64,000 bases of DNA from Ignelater luminosus. Taxonomy: Eukaryota; Arthropoda; Insecta; Coleoptera; Elateridae. The notes beneath the pieces are model-generated. The model searched no databases. It had not been told where the DNA came from and saw only the letters and a program-made list of their open reading frames with translations. This document shows, piece by piece, positions 35,764 to 48,600 of the stretch (its first letter is position 1; the number at the start of each line of letters is the position of its first letter). The position numbers and the translations under genes are program-made. The stretch spans positions 34,891 through 98,890 of the forward strand of contig VTPC01004024.1 of the NCBI GenBank assembly GCA_011009095.1, in the 5' to 3' direction.

Positions 35764-36929
35764 AGAGGGTGGTCTGAAAAGTTTCCGACCTAACAAAGAT
35801 ACAAGACATTTTTTCTGAAAATTTTTTTTTATTTTTTAACATAGTCTCCTTGTAACTCTACATACTTCTCCCAGCGATGCTCCCATCTCTTTAACCCGTC
35901 CAAATAGTACTCGGCATTTTTCTCTGCAAAATAATTGTTCACGAAGATGATTGCCTCTTCATTTGACGAAAATCTTTGTCCTCCGAGCGCAATTTTTAGA
36001 TGAGGGAACAAAAAGAAGTCGCTTGGGGCTAGATCTGGTGAGTAAGGCGGATGGTCAAGCAGTTCAAACCGTAATTCGTGGATTTTCGCCATGGCAACCG
36101 CTGAGGTGTGAGACGGTGCTGCGTTGTCTTGGTGAAAGACTATCCCAAAAAAACAGTCGCTATCAGTTTCCCAACCGAAAAAACAGTTTTTGCTTTTTTT
36201 GGAGCCGGTTCCCCCTTTGCAGTCTACTGTTTGGACTGTATTTTTGTTTCGGGCGTATAATGGTGTATCCAAGTTTCATCTACAGTAATTAATCGGCGCC
36301 AAAACTCGGATTTATTTCGCCTAAACTGCGCCAAAAGAGCGTTGGAAATATTCATTCGAACACGTTTTTGGTCTAACGTGAGCAAACGCGGCACCCAACG
36401 CGCGGACAGCTTTCTCATGCCTAAATGTTGATTTAATATGTGACAAACACGTTCTTTTGACATGTTCATAACCTCTGCTATCTCTCTCACTTTAATTCGG
36501 CGGTCGTCTAGCACCATTTGGTGAACTTTGGCGATGTTTTCGTCGGTAGTTGCAGTTTTTGGACGTCCCGAACGTTCATCGTCTCCCAAGCTCTTACGGC
36601 CACGTTTAAATTCAGCAGCCCAAAATTTCACTGTGGTAAATGATGGTGCAGAGTCCCCATACACAGAATCCAACTCATCTTTTATTTGCGAAGGCGTATT
36701 GCCTTTCAAAAACAAATATTTAATGACAGCTCGATACTCGATTTTGTCCATTTTCACAAAAAAACTCACATCAACTCACTCAAACGACTGTTACATAAGA
36801 ACTGCGCGTCCAAAATGGCTGAAACTTTGGTGAGTAACTGTCAACAGATGAACAACGAAATTTAGTAGCTTTTATTTACGAGTGCTGCCATTTTCACGTT
36901 GAGGTCGGAAACTTTTCAGACCACCCTCG
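35764..36929 (-). mobile_element. Mariner (Tc1/mariner) transposon with intact TIRs, internally deleted
   Basis: The TIRs are 28 bp, GAGGGTGGTCTGAAAAG...CCGACCT, identical on both sides except for the outermost base (A left, C right). TA duplications flank the element at 35762-35763 and 36930-36931. Total length is 1166 bp, shorter than a complete mariner because part of the transposase gene is missing. The near-identical TIRs indicate a fairly recent insertion. Confidence 0.92.
35829..36751 (-). pseudogene. Mariner transposase with a nonsense codon and internal deletion
   Basis: The ATG at 36751 begins MDKIEYRAVIKYLFLKGNTP, a paired-type helix-turn-helix region (two HTH units to about residue 115, including the GRPKT linker). 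The first catalytic Asp is in VDETWIHHY. Shortly after, TGG has become TAG (near 36227), and roughly 45 codons between TVFxG and FHQDN are deleted with a frame change. The frame resumes with HQDNAAPSH (second Asp) and HPPYSPDLAPSDFF (third Asp). A duplicated Ala codon in DNAAPSH puts 35 rather than the usual 34 residues between the last two Asp. The C-terminus is complete (GDYVKK). It is inactive, but the ends could still be mobilised in trans. Confidence 0.9.
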
Positions 36930-36931
36930 TA

Positions 36932-37779
36932 TATTACAAAAAAGCAGAGGACGCGACATCTCATTTATTTTTTACCAACTACGAAAAGCAGAAATGCGGA
37001 GCATTTTGGAGGACGCTTGATTTGTAAGATGGTAAGTCTGAAAACGAGACAATTCCACCCATTGCGGGACGAATGGTGGTTTTATTAATGCATAGCTGGT
37101 GTTGCAGGTAAGGTGAACCAAGAAGACATCTCGATTGTTTGAAAGAAGACAGACGAAATAATTATTTAAACACCAAGTGAGATGATATTAATTCCGAGAT
37201 TGTAAGTTTTCAATGGAAGAATTAACAAACTTTAGTCCCGTGGGGTACACAATATTCAACGAACTCCGAAGAAGTCGTTACTGAGTTTGCGAAGTCTGTC
37301 AGTCTGTATGTATGTCTGTCGGCATTTTTTGTCAAATTTTGAAATTTTGACTTCAGATTTGGGTTCTACATCGAAAACTAAAGACAACGTGGTGTCTTCG
37401 TTTTTTGATAACTTTTCGGGAACATAGTCAAAATGGCCGCCGAAATTTGAAAAATGTAACAAACCAGAATTCGTTGTGATTATGCTTTGCATTCCCAGAA
37501 GTTTTAGGTTTACTCACCAGTCACCACCTACACTTACTACTATTGTTATAAAAAAATAAAAATTTCAAATAGAAACAAAAAAAATATCATTTGCATATAA
37601 TATACGGGAAGAAGGTTAAAATGTATTTAAAACGTAAAAGGTTTTACAAAATTTAGCATAAAGCAGGTTTTTCATTTTAATATGAAAAACGAAATCGCAG
37701 AAGATTATAGATAATGTTACAAATAATGTAACTCCTCCCTCTTTAAATCCAGATCTCTGGAGAGATCCCTTTTTCAGAC
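36932..37779. other. Intergenic DNA with a GTCTGT-rich patch
   Basis: Contains a repetitive gtctgtcagtctgtatgtatg run near 37295-37315, a common feature of degenerate insect repeats. The minus-strand frame at 37256-37492 spans it and is not a gene. Confidence 0.45.
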
Positions 37780-39260
37780 AAAAACTTGTTGACTTATCTT
37801 CCAGTAGACACATGCCTCAAGAGTCTCGGCTAGATTTATTTCCAGAAATGCAAAGAATTCAGTAAACAATGCTGATAGTTTTAGCTTTAAAGAACACATA
37901 AGAAAAACCGCAAATAAAGCAGAGCAATTAACGAGGGCTCTAGGCAGGCTAATGCATAGCACAAGAGGATCACAAACAAAAGCGAGGCACACTCAAAGAT
38001 GCTACATCCAATGTTGGAAGGAACTGCACCATGCTGCAGAAAGTGCAGAAAAAACTAGCAATTAAAATAAGCGGAGCGTACCGCACAGTATCCAGAGACG
38101 CCCTTTTAGTCATTGCGTGGCTGATTCCAATAGAATTACTGGCCAAAAAACGCAAAAAACTAAATTGTTCAACAATTGAAGTGGCCCACCAAAAAAAAAA
38201 AAAAATACAGAAACCACAAGTAGTTATGAAAAATGACCATAGGTAACTTTTATTTTGTTTTTATATATAATTCTACATTAAGTTTCTATATTTAGTTGGA
38301 ATTTTATTTATGTACAAAACCCAATAGTAATCGACCAACTTTTCTTTGAGAATTACTTTGCTGTACTAAACGGCAGGCTAAATTTAACGTATCTTCGCCT
38401 AACCGATTAGAGGGCATACTGGCATTATTTGTTATCAAGATATTTGATATTCTGTAGCAAAAATCGAAAAAACGGATTTTTGAAAATTCTATAAATTATG
38501 TCCCTACGCACTCGGGAACTAAATTACTTTTCAAATTACTCAATTCTAAAATTTTTATGATTCTACAAAGCAAATCTTATATCACAATAAAAGAATTATT
38601 TATAAATGACATGTCAACAACCGTTAATGCCTTTTTGTTTCTAATAAATACGAAAACATAATCTTTTTTCTTTGCTGGGCTACTTTAATTGTTGAGCAGT
38701 TTACATGAGACGGAGCCAGAAAATCAAAGCAGGAAGGAAGCCCAAACACGCACGGTGGAAAAGGTGGCAATCTACGTGGGAACAGAATCATAATAAGGGA
38801 AAATGAACCAAAAATTGATCTCGAATATCGGAAGATGGATAACTAAAAAGCACGCAGGAATAGGGTTTTATATAACCCAAGTACTCACAGGACATAAAAG
38901 TTTTGGGGCATATCTGAACGCAATAAAAAAGAAGAAATCAGAAGAATGTGCATTCTGTAGGCATAGCCCAGACGATGTCGAACACGCCGTATACAAATGC
39001 AGAACAGTTAACACCGTCGGACAAATGCTGGAAAGCCAAAATAAGTGGGACCTTATATCCGGGTATCTCAAAAAAAGTCATGGCAAAGCGAATGAAGGCA
39101 GAACGAGAGGAAAAGAAATAAAAGAAATACAATACAATAATACCAGTAGGTTTTCCTGCTTATTAATGCACTTGACAAGGGAGGAGGTTTTAGTCCGTAG
39201 GGTACTGACATGACTCAGTACAGTCGGGCATGCCACAACGTACGGGCGTTGTGGTACCCA
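37780..39260 (+). mobile_element. Degenerate R1/LINE-like non-LTR retrotransposon 3' end, in two pieces
   Basis: Piece one (about 37780-38165) encodes FKEHIRKTANKAEQLTRALG and, after a frameshift, AYRTVSRDALLVIAWLIPIE, a signature of the RT C-terminal domain in R1-type LINEs. Piece two (about 38700-39215) encodes RKPKHARWKRWQSTW, GRWITKKHAGIGFYITQVLT and the terminal zinc-binding motif CAFCRHSPDDVEHAVYKC (C-x2-C-x8-H-x4-C). It is followed by a 3' UTR with the usual gttttagtccgtagggta stretch. About 535 bases with an A15 run separate the pieces. Frameshifts near 37990 and 38800 make it dead, and the 5' part is absent. Confidence 0.78.
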
Positions 39261-39299
39261 TGAGGATTTCCTCCTTCCCTCGTAAAAAAAGTATATCTC

Positions 39300-42200
39300 A
39301 GGTTAGATATTACAATATTCTATAGTCTAGCACAAAATTAAATTTTCACATGTACTGTATAGAATTTTTAGATCAACATGTTAAAGAATAAGTGTTTAGT
39401 GCTGAGACTGGGGATGAGAACTGGTGATAAGTTGTGTGGGTGTTCAAACAATCAAGACGATGGGTTTCCTTTCATCGTGTTTGACTTCTTGTTTCCAAGA
39501 TACAAAATTTCAAACACAAGACATCGATGAATTTCGCTCATATTTAATGTTCAGTCATTCAACGATCTTTAAAATCAAATTGGTTCCAAGGATCACTGAT
39601 GGGCTTTTGAAAGTATTTTGATTTCCTGGTAGCATGGTTCGACTCGATATAAATTCTCACAATGTTTGCCTCTTGCTTTTCTCTTCTCACAAAGATTATC
39701 ATCTATTACACTTGGTGATGCTTTCGTCTAGACGCCAGCACATTTTTGTTTGTTTTGACCTTGCAAATACTTTCTTGATAGTCAGTGTTTTGGGTTTTAC
39801 AGGAAACTGGACTGTAGAGAAATACCAACATAGCCCACAATTGAAAACAAGTGCTTAAAGTTAGATTCATCGATAGGGTTCTTAATTTTTTGACTGTTTT
39901 GATCATATACATACCACAGGTGGTCTCTAAGGCAAAAGTTTGTTTAGGCTAAATAATCAAATCAGGAACTATTGTCATAGAGCATTAAAACTTCTTTTTA
40001 TAACAATGAATTATTTATGAATTATAAAATATGTTGTTTTAGAAAACAAGCTAAATTTAGTTAACTTTAAACTGGCAGTAGTGATGTGGCAGAAAAGATA
40101 AACAAAACACCATAACCAATAAGACAATCTAGACTATATTGATAATGATAATTTATTAAAAGATTACAACATATTAAATAAATATTATGTGCTGTGTTCA
40201 TGAAAAGTCTTTTATGTATGGGTCTGGAAGGCAAAAACGTCATTTTGTTTCATCTCTTCATCTCGGAACAAAAGGTAGATATGGAATAAAAGATAATCAG
40301 ATCCGTGAATGTCACTGCTGCGTATCTATCTGCACCACTAAGAAAAACCACTGAAAACTTCAAATGAGGACAACTAAATATTTTGCACCCCCCTGTAAAG
40401 ATCATGCCAGCCTATACATGGTCAAGTCTTTACAGCTGATGGTTAGCAGCAAAGGGTAAAATTATTTGTCGAAATTTTAGGTAAAGATAAATAAACATCA
40501 AAAACAAATCGTTATTTCCACAGAAGCGTGTAAAGATCTACTACTTTTTTCGGCTAAAGAATGTTTAATGAATTTTTAGATTAAATGCTTTCAAAAAGCT
40601 ACACGCGTACTCTTACATGCTAAGTACGTAACATCCTACATTATATTCATGCCATTACCATGTATTATGGATCGTAAAAAGATTTAATACAAATAAACAA
40701 CGGTTGCTCATTCATCTTTAAAAAGCGAAATTCTTATACAAGATTGTTGTTATTTTAATAATCGGATATCCAACAAGAAAACTAATGTTTCAGGCATTAT
40801 TTGGTTTGCATAAATCAAACAATCAAAATAAACTTTATTTCAGAAGTTACAGGATCTGTTTGCTATACCATTAATCACTAAATTAAAATTCAGGTCTTCT
40901 TCTTAGAAACAAACATGATTCAACAACACAGAATGCACGATTATATTAAAGCTAGTATACTCTTGACACGCAGTATAAATTATGTAATGTGCAAATAATC
41001 AAATTAAATACTGCTTAGTTACTATTTAATAGATGAAGGAACTAAAATTAATTGGTCAGCTGTACAACAGTGGAGGTTCCTTATGAATGAACTTACGCGT
41101 GAAATACGTTATTGTGAAACTGGAAATTCTGAAGTTTAAACCATGCAATCTTATTTGTATCTTTAGATGGGAATCCCCTGTTTTGTAACAGCTTAGAAGT
41201 GAATAAACTTTTAAGTGAATAGAATTATTAATATTACGCGTTCTATTACGACTTATATGAAAAGTTTTATTGATTATACTAAGATACTAAGTAGATTCTT
41301 TGAATTTAGTATTTTGTTTTTCCAACAAGATTTTACACAATCGTGTATACAGTTCATTAATTCGAAAGAATGAGACTTACTAACCATAAGTATGACAATT
41401 ATTAATATGTTACGTTACAAAATCTTTACAGACTACTAAGTGTGGGTAGTGTACTATAATGGTGTGTAATATGAAAGTAAATAATTTGAAAGAAATTTTG
41501 GTCTACTGACTGACTAAAATGCACCAGCAAAGGCATATTTTTTAAAATATTGCACAACATTAAATAATTTTTGCATTAAAATACTATGATAATTTGTACC
41601 TAACATGATAAATAGTGCGTTGACCCATTGGTTTTATTATTCGTCTTAATACTTCAAAATTCTGTTTGGAATAAAATTTCTTCTATTTAGAAAATTGACT
41701 GCTTTAACTTAAAAAGTGTTACTCTGTACTAATAAGCTTATCAATGCAACACTGCAACTCTCATCTATTCTAAATCTTAGAATAATATAGCTTTTTGCCC
41801 TCATTCCTCTTTTCGCTTTTGTTTGAAAACAATCTACGTGGACAAATGGACATTCTTGAGTGTGTGCCCATAAGTTATCGGACGTAGAAAGAACCTGATA
41901 TTCGAAAAAATTGCGATTTCTTAATTCTGATATTATCAGGGAGTCTCACACTACGCGGTAATAGATCAAAGTTCGATTTTCTAAAATCGATCTTTGCGTC
42001 GAGTTATCCAGCTTTTGTGTTACAAACTCCTTGACTGGAACTAATATAATTTTTGAATTTACACTCAGTCGACTTTTGCTAAGCTTAACTGCTCTGGTTT
42101 CGCATATAAATGTTTTTTCTTTAGTTTGTCTTTTTACCCTGAAATTTACTAACTCACATTAAGGTAAGTGCTGTAACCGTGATATCTTTGGTGCCATTCT

Positions 42201-42894
42201 GAAACGCGGCAACTACCGCAAACAATTAGGTGAGACTCATCAAACAAACTCATTGCTATTTCGATAATAACAAACATTGCATTACTACACTAGACTGTTT
42301 ATTTTCTTGTTTTATGCAATCACCTTACCTCCACCAAAGGCAACCATCTGGCTAGCAGGGTTGTTATTAGAAAATTAAATTTTCCAGTTCCAACTTTTTA
42401 CAAATACATTCAAAATATTAAATAATGGCGGGCTCTTCTGTATCACACGGTATATTCTTCCATTAACTGAAAGTAGTGTCAATATTCATTAAAGATTAAT
42501 ATTATCAATCTGCCAAGACTTTTGCTTCTGTCCTAAGAAGAATTGCCTGAATTTATATTTGCCTTTAGAGAATTTTCTTGTGTCTCATACACCGTCATTA
42601 TCATTTTTTATATTTTTATACAAGGTCTTTCCAAAATATACGAAGGTGATGATATAGCAGATTAGGACTAGTTCCTTAAGTGCACAGTTTCCTAGGTATT
42701 TCAAAAAATCTCTCACTTAGCTTTTACTCTTTGGTGTCTACTCTCGGTTAATTTCGTGATGGATACAGTCATGTGAGCACAGATATAGGGTGGAAAGTAC
42801 ATACTGTTTTAAATATAACTGCACTAGAAAAAATACCTTATTTTTGAAATTTACAGCTCAGTCGTATGTCACCAAAGATGATTCGTGAGAGGAC
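39300..42894. other. Long intergenic stretch, no gene recognised
   Basis: No exon, repeat landmark or RNA gene could be supported. Small frames at 39424-39621, 39634-39858 and 39706-39912 lack family features and overlap one another on both strands, as expected of chance. Confidence 0.45.
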
Positions 42895-43545
42895 GTAACC
42901 CGAAACGGGATCCCATTTGGGTTTTTTAAAAAAATTAATGAATGGCAAAACTTGATCTTAAACCACAAAAAGCAGCCTGTGCGAGGACGTGGTCCAAGCC
43001 ATATTTGCATTTAAATTTCTTAAGAAGGTTAATGGAAGGTAAAGATTGTCCTTGGTTTACCAAAGGTGACCCGTGCGAAGTGCAGCCCAAACTGTATTCG
43101 CATTTAACTCTCTTAAGGTTAATGGAGAGCGAAGCCCAATTTTGGACTACCAAAAGTGGTCCTTTCGTGGGCATGAAGGTTAATGGACGTCGAAGTGCGA
43201 TTTTGAGCTACCGAAAGTGGTCCATTCTAGGGCATAACTCGAGCCGTGTTTGCATTTAGGTTTCTTAAGAATGGTAATGGCAAAGCCTGATCTTAGGCCA
43301 CCTTAACTCGGCCTAGTCCGCATTTAGATCTCTTAAGCAGGTGGATAGAGTCAGAGTCAGAGATCTTGAGTCACCAAGGGTGGACGTAACCCGAGCCGTT
43401 TTTGTATTTGGATTTATTAAGAAAGTTAATGGTAGTCAAAACTCAATTTTAGACCACCAAAGGTGGTCCTTACAAAAGCATAGCCCAAGCCGTGTTCGTA
43501 TTTGGATTTTTTAAGTAAGTCAAGCGTCTCCATACAAAAGTGACC
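42895..43545. repeat. Satellite A, distant third block
   Basis: Seven to eight units, typical spacing about 91-97 bp with some shortened ones (56-84 bp). Landmarks are ttaagaaggttaatgg (42930, 43020, 43112, 43168, 43264, 43333, 43417, 43511), gaccaccaaaggtggtcc, catagcccgagccgtg and gcatttagatttctt. It is the best-preserved block of the family seen at 14330-14767 and 18145-18465. The overlapping frames on both strands are shadows. Confidence 0.75.
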
Positions 43546-44425
43546 CTGATCAATGTATTTAGCTCTTTAATTTATTTACTATTATTAAGTGAATTGTCGA
43601 CATATTCATCATGAACGCAGATGTAGAAAGGCGCAACAAAACCTTTTTAAACCGTTTGCAAGTAAAACCAAATTTTCAAAAGTAACGCAGCATCTAACCT
43701 TCAATTAAGACTTCTTGATCAATGCTTACATAACTTCGAAAAACTCGATTTCACTTGAAAACTGCATTTTATGAAAAATAAAATGCAAAAGTAATTTTAT
43801 TCGTTAAATTGTTTGTTGCTCTCAAAAACGACATGATTGTGTTTTTTTGACAGAGGCTTAACACGCATTTTCTGAAAAGGTTTCTATCAGTGTTGCTTCA
43901 TGCCTAGAAATATAAATAAATACTTAAAACGATTGGCAAGGTTGTTTAAGACCGAAAATAGCAGTTTTTTTTAATCAAATAAGAGATAGAAGTGACACTT
44001 AAAGATTTTGCAAAGAAAGTCTGTTATCAGTTTGTAATTTTTCAAGACATCGCTTTGGTGAAACAACAAATTAGTTTCTTATCAAGATTTGCTTTTATGA
44101 AACGGCCTTATTTGAATGTAAGGGTTATAAAGTGTTTTATAATAAAAGCTAATTAAATTTAGTTTATCACAAATAAAACTCAATCGACTTCTTTTGTTTG
44201 TTCGTATTTTGCATAATGAAAAAACCTAAACAAGTAATTTAGAGCATCTAATTCTTAAAATCGATTACAAAATTAAAATCCTTAAATATAATCTACATAA
44301 AATATACTGGAAAACCCTAATATCGTTACAATATCCGTTTCAAACCCTTCCATTTTGCTTAACAAAACGTTTCTTGATCATCCCCTACTATTCTTAATAT
44401 GGTAAGATAACGTAAGAGATGATGA
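43546..44425. other. Intergenic DNA upstream of the Scarface-like gene
   Basis: No gene seen. The region should contain the distal promoter of the gene that starts near 44457. Confidence 0.4.
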
Positions 44426-44599
44426 TATAAAAGCCAAACAACGGTGATATATAGTCATACAGTGAGTGTACAGAAGACGTAGAAAGTGACTGCCTACTTG
44501 AGGAGGGAAACTATATAATTACCATCCGGTGAAAATAACCTCTTCAGTTTTTTGATTACAGTGCAGTGAATCCTTCACTAGTGATTACTATTTTTTAAG
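44426..44599 (+). promoter_or_regulatory. Inferred core promoter and 5' UTR exon of the Scarface-like gene
   Basis: TATAAAA (44426-44432) lies 31 bases upstream of a TCAT initiator-like site (A at 44457). A purine-rich leader follows (agtgagtgtacagaagacg). A donor at 44600 (AAG|gtacta) could splice to the strong acceptor ttttctag at 45669, two bases before the start ATG. The acceptor is convincing; the promoter and donor are inference. Confidence 0.42.
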
Positions 44600-45671
44600 G
44601 TACTACTTGCAAGGTTTGTTGTGTTGTTTATTTTTTGTAGGTTTTATTTTTCGGTAAATTTATAGTTACATAGAAAATTACTGACTAGATAATTATTTGA
44701 TTTTTCGATTTTTAAAACGTTATTGAAATTTTGTTTTGTAACCCATCGTTGAAATCTCCAATTTTTTATTTTATTTCTATTTATTTGATTAACACTTTAT
44801 AATAATTAATTACAATAAACTATTTTTTTTTATTTAATAGCATCACAAAAGTCATTTAGACAACGGTTCTTCCGTTTTATTAATTTATACTAAGAACAAG
44901 AAAATTCAAAAAAGATTTCAATGCGCGTATACAATTCAAACCGCAGTTTTCTCATATTTTTGTTAGTGTAGAGTAACATAAATCTTCCACAAAAGTTGTT
45001 TTAGCCGTTTTATAAGACATCATCCCAGATTTTATCAACTGTTTGAATTTATTTGCATTTATACAATACAAACTGAAACAGTTCTTTCTCCCATTAAAAA
45101 TCTTCTCATGTGATAATGAACTGTTGGCCATGACCGAACAAAGAAGTCGAGAAAGTGTGGAGAAGTTAACTTTGTTCTATTTTATTTATTTATCTCAAGA
45201 CAATTTCGATAATGATAAAAATTAACCTTCATTTCAAAATTGTTTAATTAGTTTTTATCTTTTAATTAAGTTTCACAGTTTTGCAAAATTCAATTAGAAC
45301 TTTATGTGATTTTAACAAGAAAAAAGTATGTATTACAATCACGAAATTCATTAATAAGAATATTACATAAAGAAGTCATGCTTTCTTACTGTTAAAAATA
45401 TTTCAATTAAAATAGTTAAAAAATTGTTTGATATTAAATCATGACGTCATACAACAGATTTAATGTATGCAAAGAAAGCGAAAAGAAAGTAAGAGCAGTG
45501 TCCTACTAACGGATAATTCTCTTACCAAGTACTTTGAACTGACCACCCACTTTATAAATGATTGGAAAAGACAATACCAAGGCGTGGGTTGACGCAAAAT
45601 TTCACTTTTCACAAATACTTGTAATTTTTTACATTGATTTACTATTTCTATTATTATTTTCTTTTCTAGCT

Positions 45672-48600
45672 ATGCGCTTATTATACCACACCATAACCCT
45701 TTTAGGGTTTATATTAATACAATCATCGATAGCCGAAAAGAAAGAATGGTCTTGGGGACAGGATTCCGATGACTTACTAAACGGTTTCAAACCATTAGAT
45801 AACCCACTACTTCAACAAGACTCAGACGTTGCTGAAACGACTTTATTAGAACAGCAAGGCCCTTTATTAAATTCCACTCAAGACGATCAAGTTATTGACA
45901 GCATTATTCAATTTGGAAGACAAGGAAGAAACTTAGATGGTTATGATGAAGTCTTTACTGATCCAAACGTAAAAGAAGCCATTCAAAAAGGTGATGATCG
46001 CGAAGCTAGAAATGTCATCAAAGAAAGATTGTGTAGCCTCGGTTTAATGCAAGTAAGTAATTTCAAAAAACAAAAGGAATTTATATTACTACAAATTTCT
46101 ATTTACAGTGCGAAGGTGAAAACGTACAAGGAAAGCGACCCTATATTGCTCCTGAAGATCTAGTTTACGCACAACCAGTCGATATTAAACCAGTCGGTCG
46201 CCCAATACCATCGATTCCAGTAAAACGTCCACATGGTGGTCATTATGGTCCCCCACGCCCAATTTCTATACCAGGCCCTCCAGGGAAATATCCTCCATTT
46301 AGTCCTCATGGACCTCCTCGTCGCGGTTACGGTCCACCATCAAAACCATTTTATCCCGGAAAACCCGTCATTGGTGGCCCACCATCTGGTGGTTATTTTG
46401 AAGAATCGGACGGATTTCTATCAAAACCTCCAGGACCTATCTACAATCAACCTATTGAACTAGATAGTCCTTATGGTTATGAGCATGCTTCTGCTTCACA
46501 TCATAAAGAGTTTGGACATATATCATCATCATTCCATAAAGATAAGAAGCCAATTGAAGTAGTAGTTAATGCTCAAGGAGGAGTAGCACACGCCAGTGGT
46601 TCTGCAGGTGGGCAAGGAGTACAACAGCATGTTCACCACCATTTCCATCATGCTGGAGATGGTGTTAAAGTACCTAGCAGCACTGGTATCAAAGTGCCTA
46701 GTTTAGGAGTAGTTGGTGGACACGCCAGCATTGATACTTTTGGAGGAAGCTTAGTAGAATCTCAGGGATCTTTGTTTAAACCATCTTCAAGTGGTTTTAT
46801 TTCATCCAGTTTTGGAAGTGGATACAAACAGTTAAACGCAGGAGAAACTTTCAATAAGATTAACCCAGGATTGACAATTGGAGGTACCGGATTTAATGGT
46901 GTGAATTATGGAGGGCAACCTCTTGCTAGTTATGGAAGTGGGTTGGGTAACTATGGAAGCGTTAAACCTGTTGTAGAGAACTACAATCCTTTAACCATTG
47001 GTGGTGGTGGTTCTAATAGCTTTGGAACATCAGTAGGATTGTATGGCAATTCTGGTGTTTATGGAAGTACTAACGGATTATACAAAAAAGAACTTAATCT
47101 TCAAAGTACTGGAAGTGGAAATTCTATTCAATCAAATTATCTTCAGTCAACTTATGCAGGTGGTTATCAAGGGTTAGAATCAGCACGAGCTGAAAATTAT
47201 GATTGCGTTTGCGTACCATATAATCAGTGTCCTTCGCAAGATATAATTGGACGCAAAGATGATCTCTACCTTGCTATTGATCCAAGAAATCTGAAAAGCG
47301 ACATTGAAGCTATTGCTACTGAAGAAAGAATAATAACTGATGGTAATGGAACAATGACGGTTGTGAGAGTACCCAAAGAAGCAAAAGATCATACAGATAA
47401 AATTGAAGAAACTAGAATAGAAACCAAAGATGAGAAGCCAGAAGAAACCAAGAAATTATTTAAAAGAGATGCTGCAGCTCAGAATAGCACTCAATATCAG
47501 CCTGTAAGTGTAACTTTTTTGTTTAATCATTAAAATAACACAAACTCTATAGCTTAATAATACTAGTAACTAATTGTGCTAATTCTTAACGTTATGTCTA
47601 ACATGTCAAATACACACTTCATTTCCAGGTTTACTGTAGTTACACCAAGTCCAAAAAACATTCCTGTCACTACACCACCGCCTCTACAAATAACTAAATT
47701 GAGTGTTCTTGTTTAATAGACTAAAACCAATAAGGTGTTGGAGCTTGGACATAAAAAATAATAAGCGAGTCGATTCTGAACTCGTTTATGTTTTTACAGC
47801 GCCAAGGAATGATGTTTGACAACAACAGGAATGTGAAACCAACTTTTGGAATATCCTTTGGTTTACCTACACAAGGAGGCGGTGGATACCCTCTAAATCC
47901 TTTTGGACACGATCCTTTAGTAAACCCTTACGGTAGTTCTGTAGGTGCAGGTGGGATTAATTTAGGACTAGTATCGGTCAATCCTCTTTTATCGGTTCAA
48001 GTAACAAAAGACGATTACGGAGAAAAAGTTGTTAAACCTTTTGTTAATCTTCATGTTACACCTAATCATTTCTTAGTACATAAATTTGAAGATTTTCTTT
48101 CTTACAAAAAAGGTCATCTGCATAATGCACATGATCATTTACATTATGGTTACCCTAACCCATACTTTCATAAGCATCATCATTATCATCATAAACCACC
48201 TGGTCATTTTATTCATGGACCACCTGATCATATTGTTCATGGACCACCTGGTCATATCATCCATAGACCACCTGGACATATTGATCATGGACCACCTGAG
48301 TATGAAGGTCCACCAATTCATGATTTTCATCCTGATTATCAATCAGGACCTCCACATTACGAAAATTATCCTTCAGGTTATGGGGATTATGAAGGTAGTT
48401 ATGATGGTGATTTTTACAGTAGAAGACATGTGAATAGAACAGGCAAACAATTATTTAATCAATATCAACAAAACAAAGACCAGCTAAATGAATATTACCA
48501 GCAGGTTCTAAATAATTATTATAATAATTACAAACAACAAGACTACAATAATGGGCAAGAGCTAGTTAACGGTAACAATTTATACAATCAATACCAAGAT

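Noticed and set aside
35829-36272. Separate second gene encoding the C-terminal mariner part
   Set aside because: It shares the TIR-bounded element with the N-terminal part and is only offset by a stop and a deletion; it is one broken gene.
39634-39660. tRNA-like ggttcgactcg box
   Set aside because: No matching A box or cloverleaf could be drawn around it.
42935-43259. Two overlapping frames on opposite strands at the third satellite A block
   Set aside because: Both arise from the tandem repeat; neither has a consistent protein signature beyond the repeat period.
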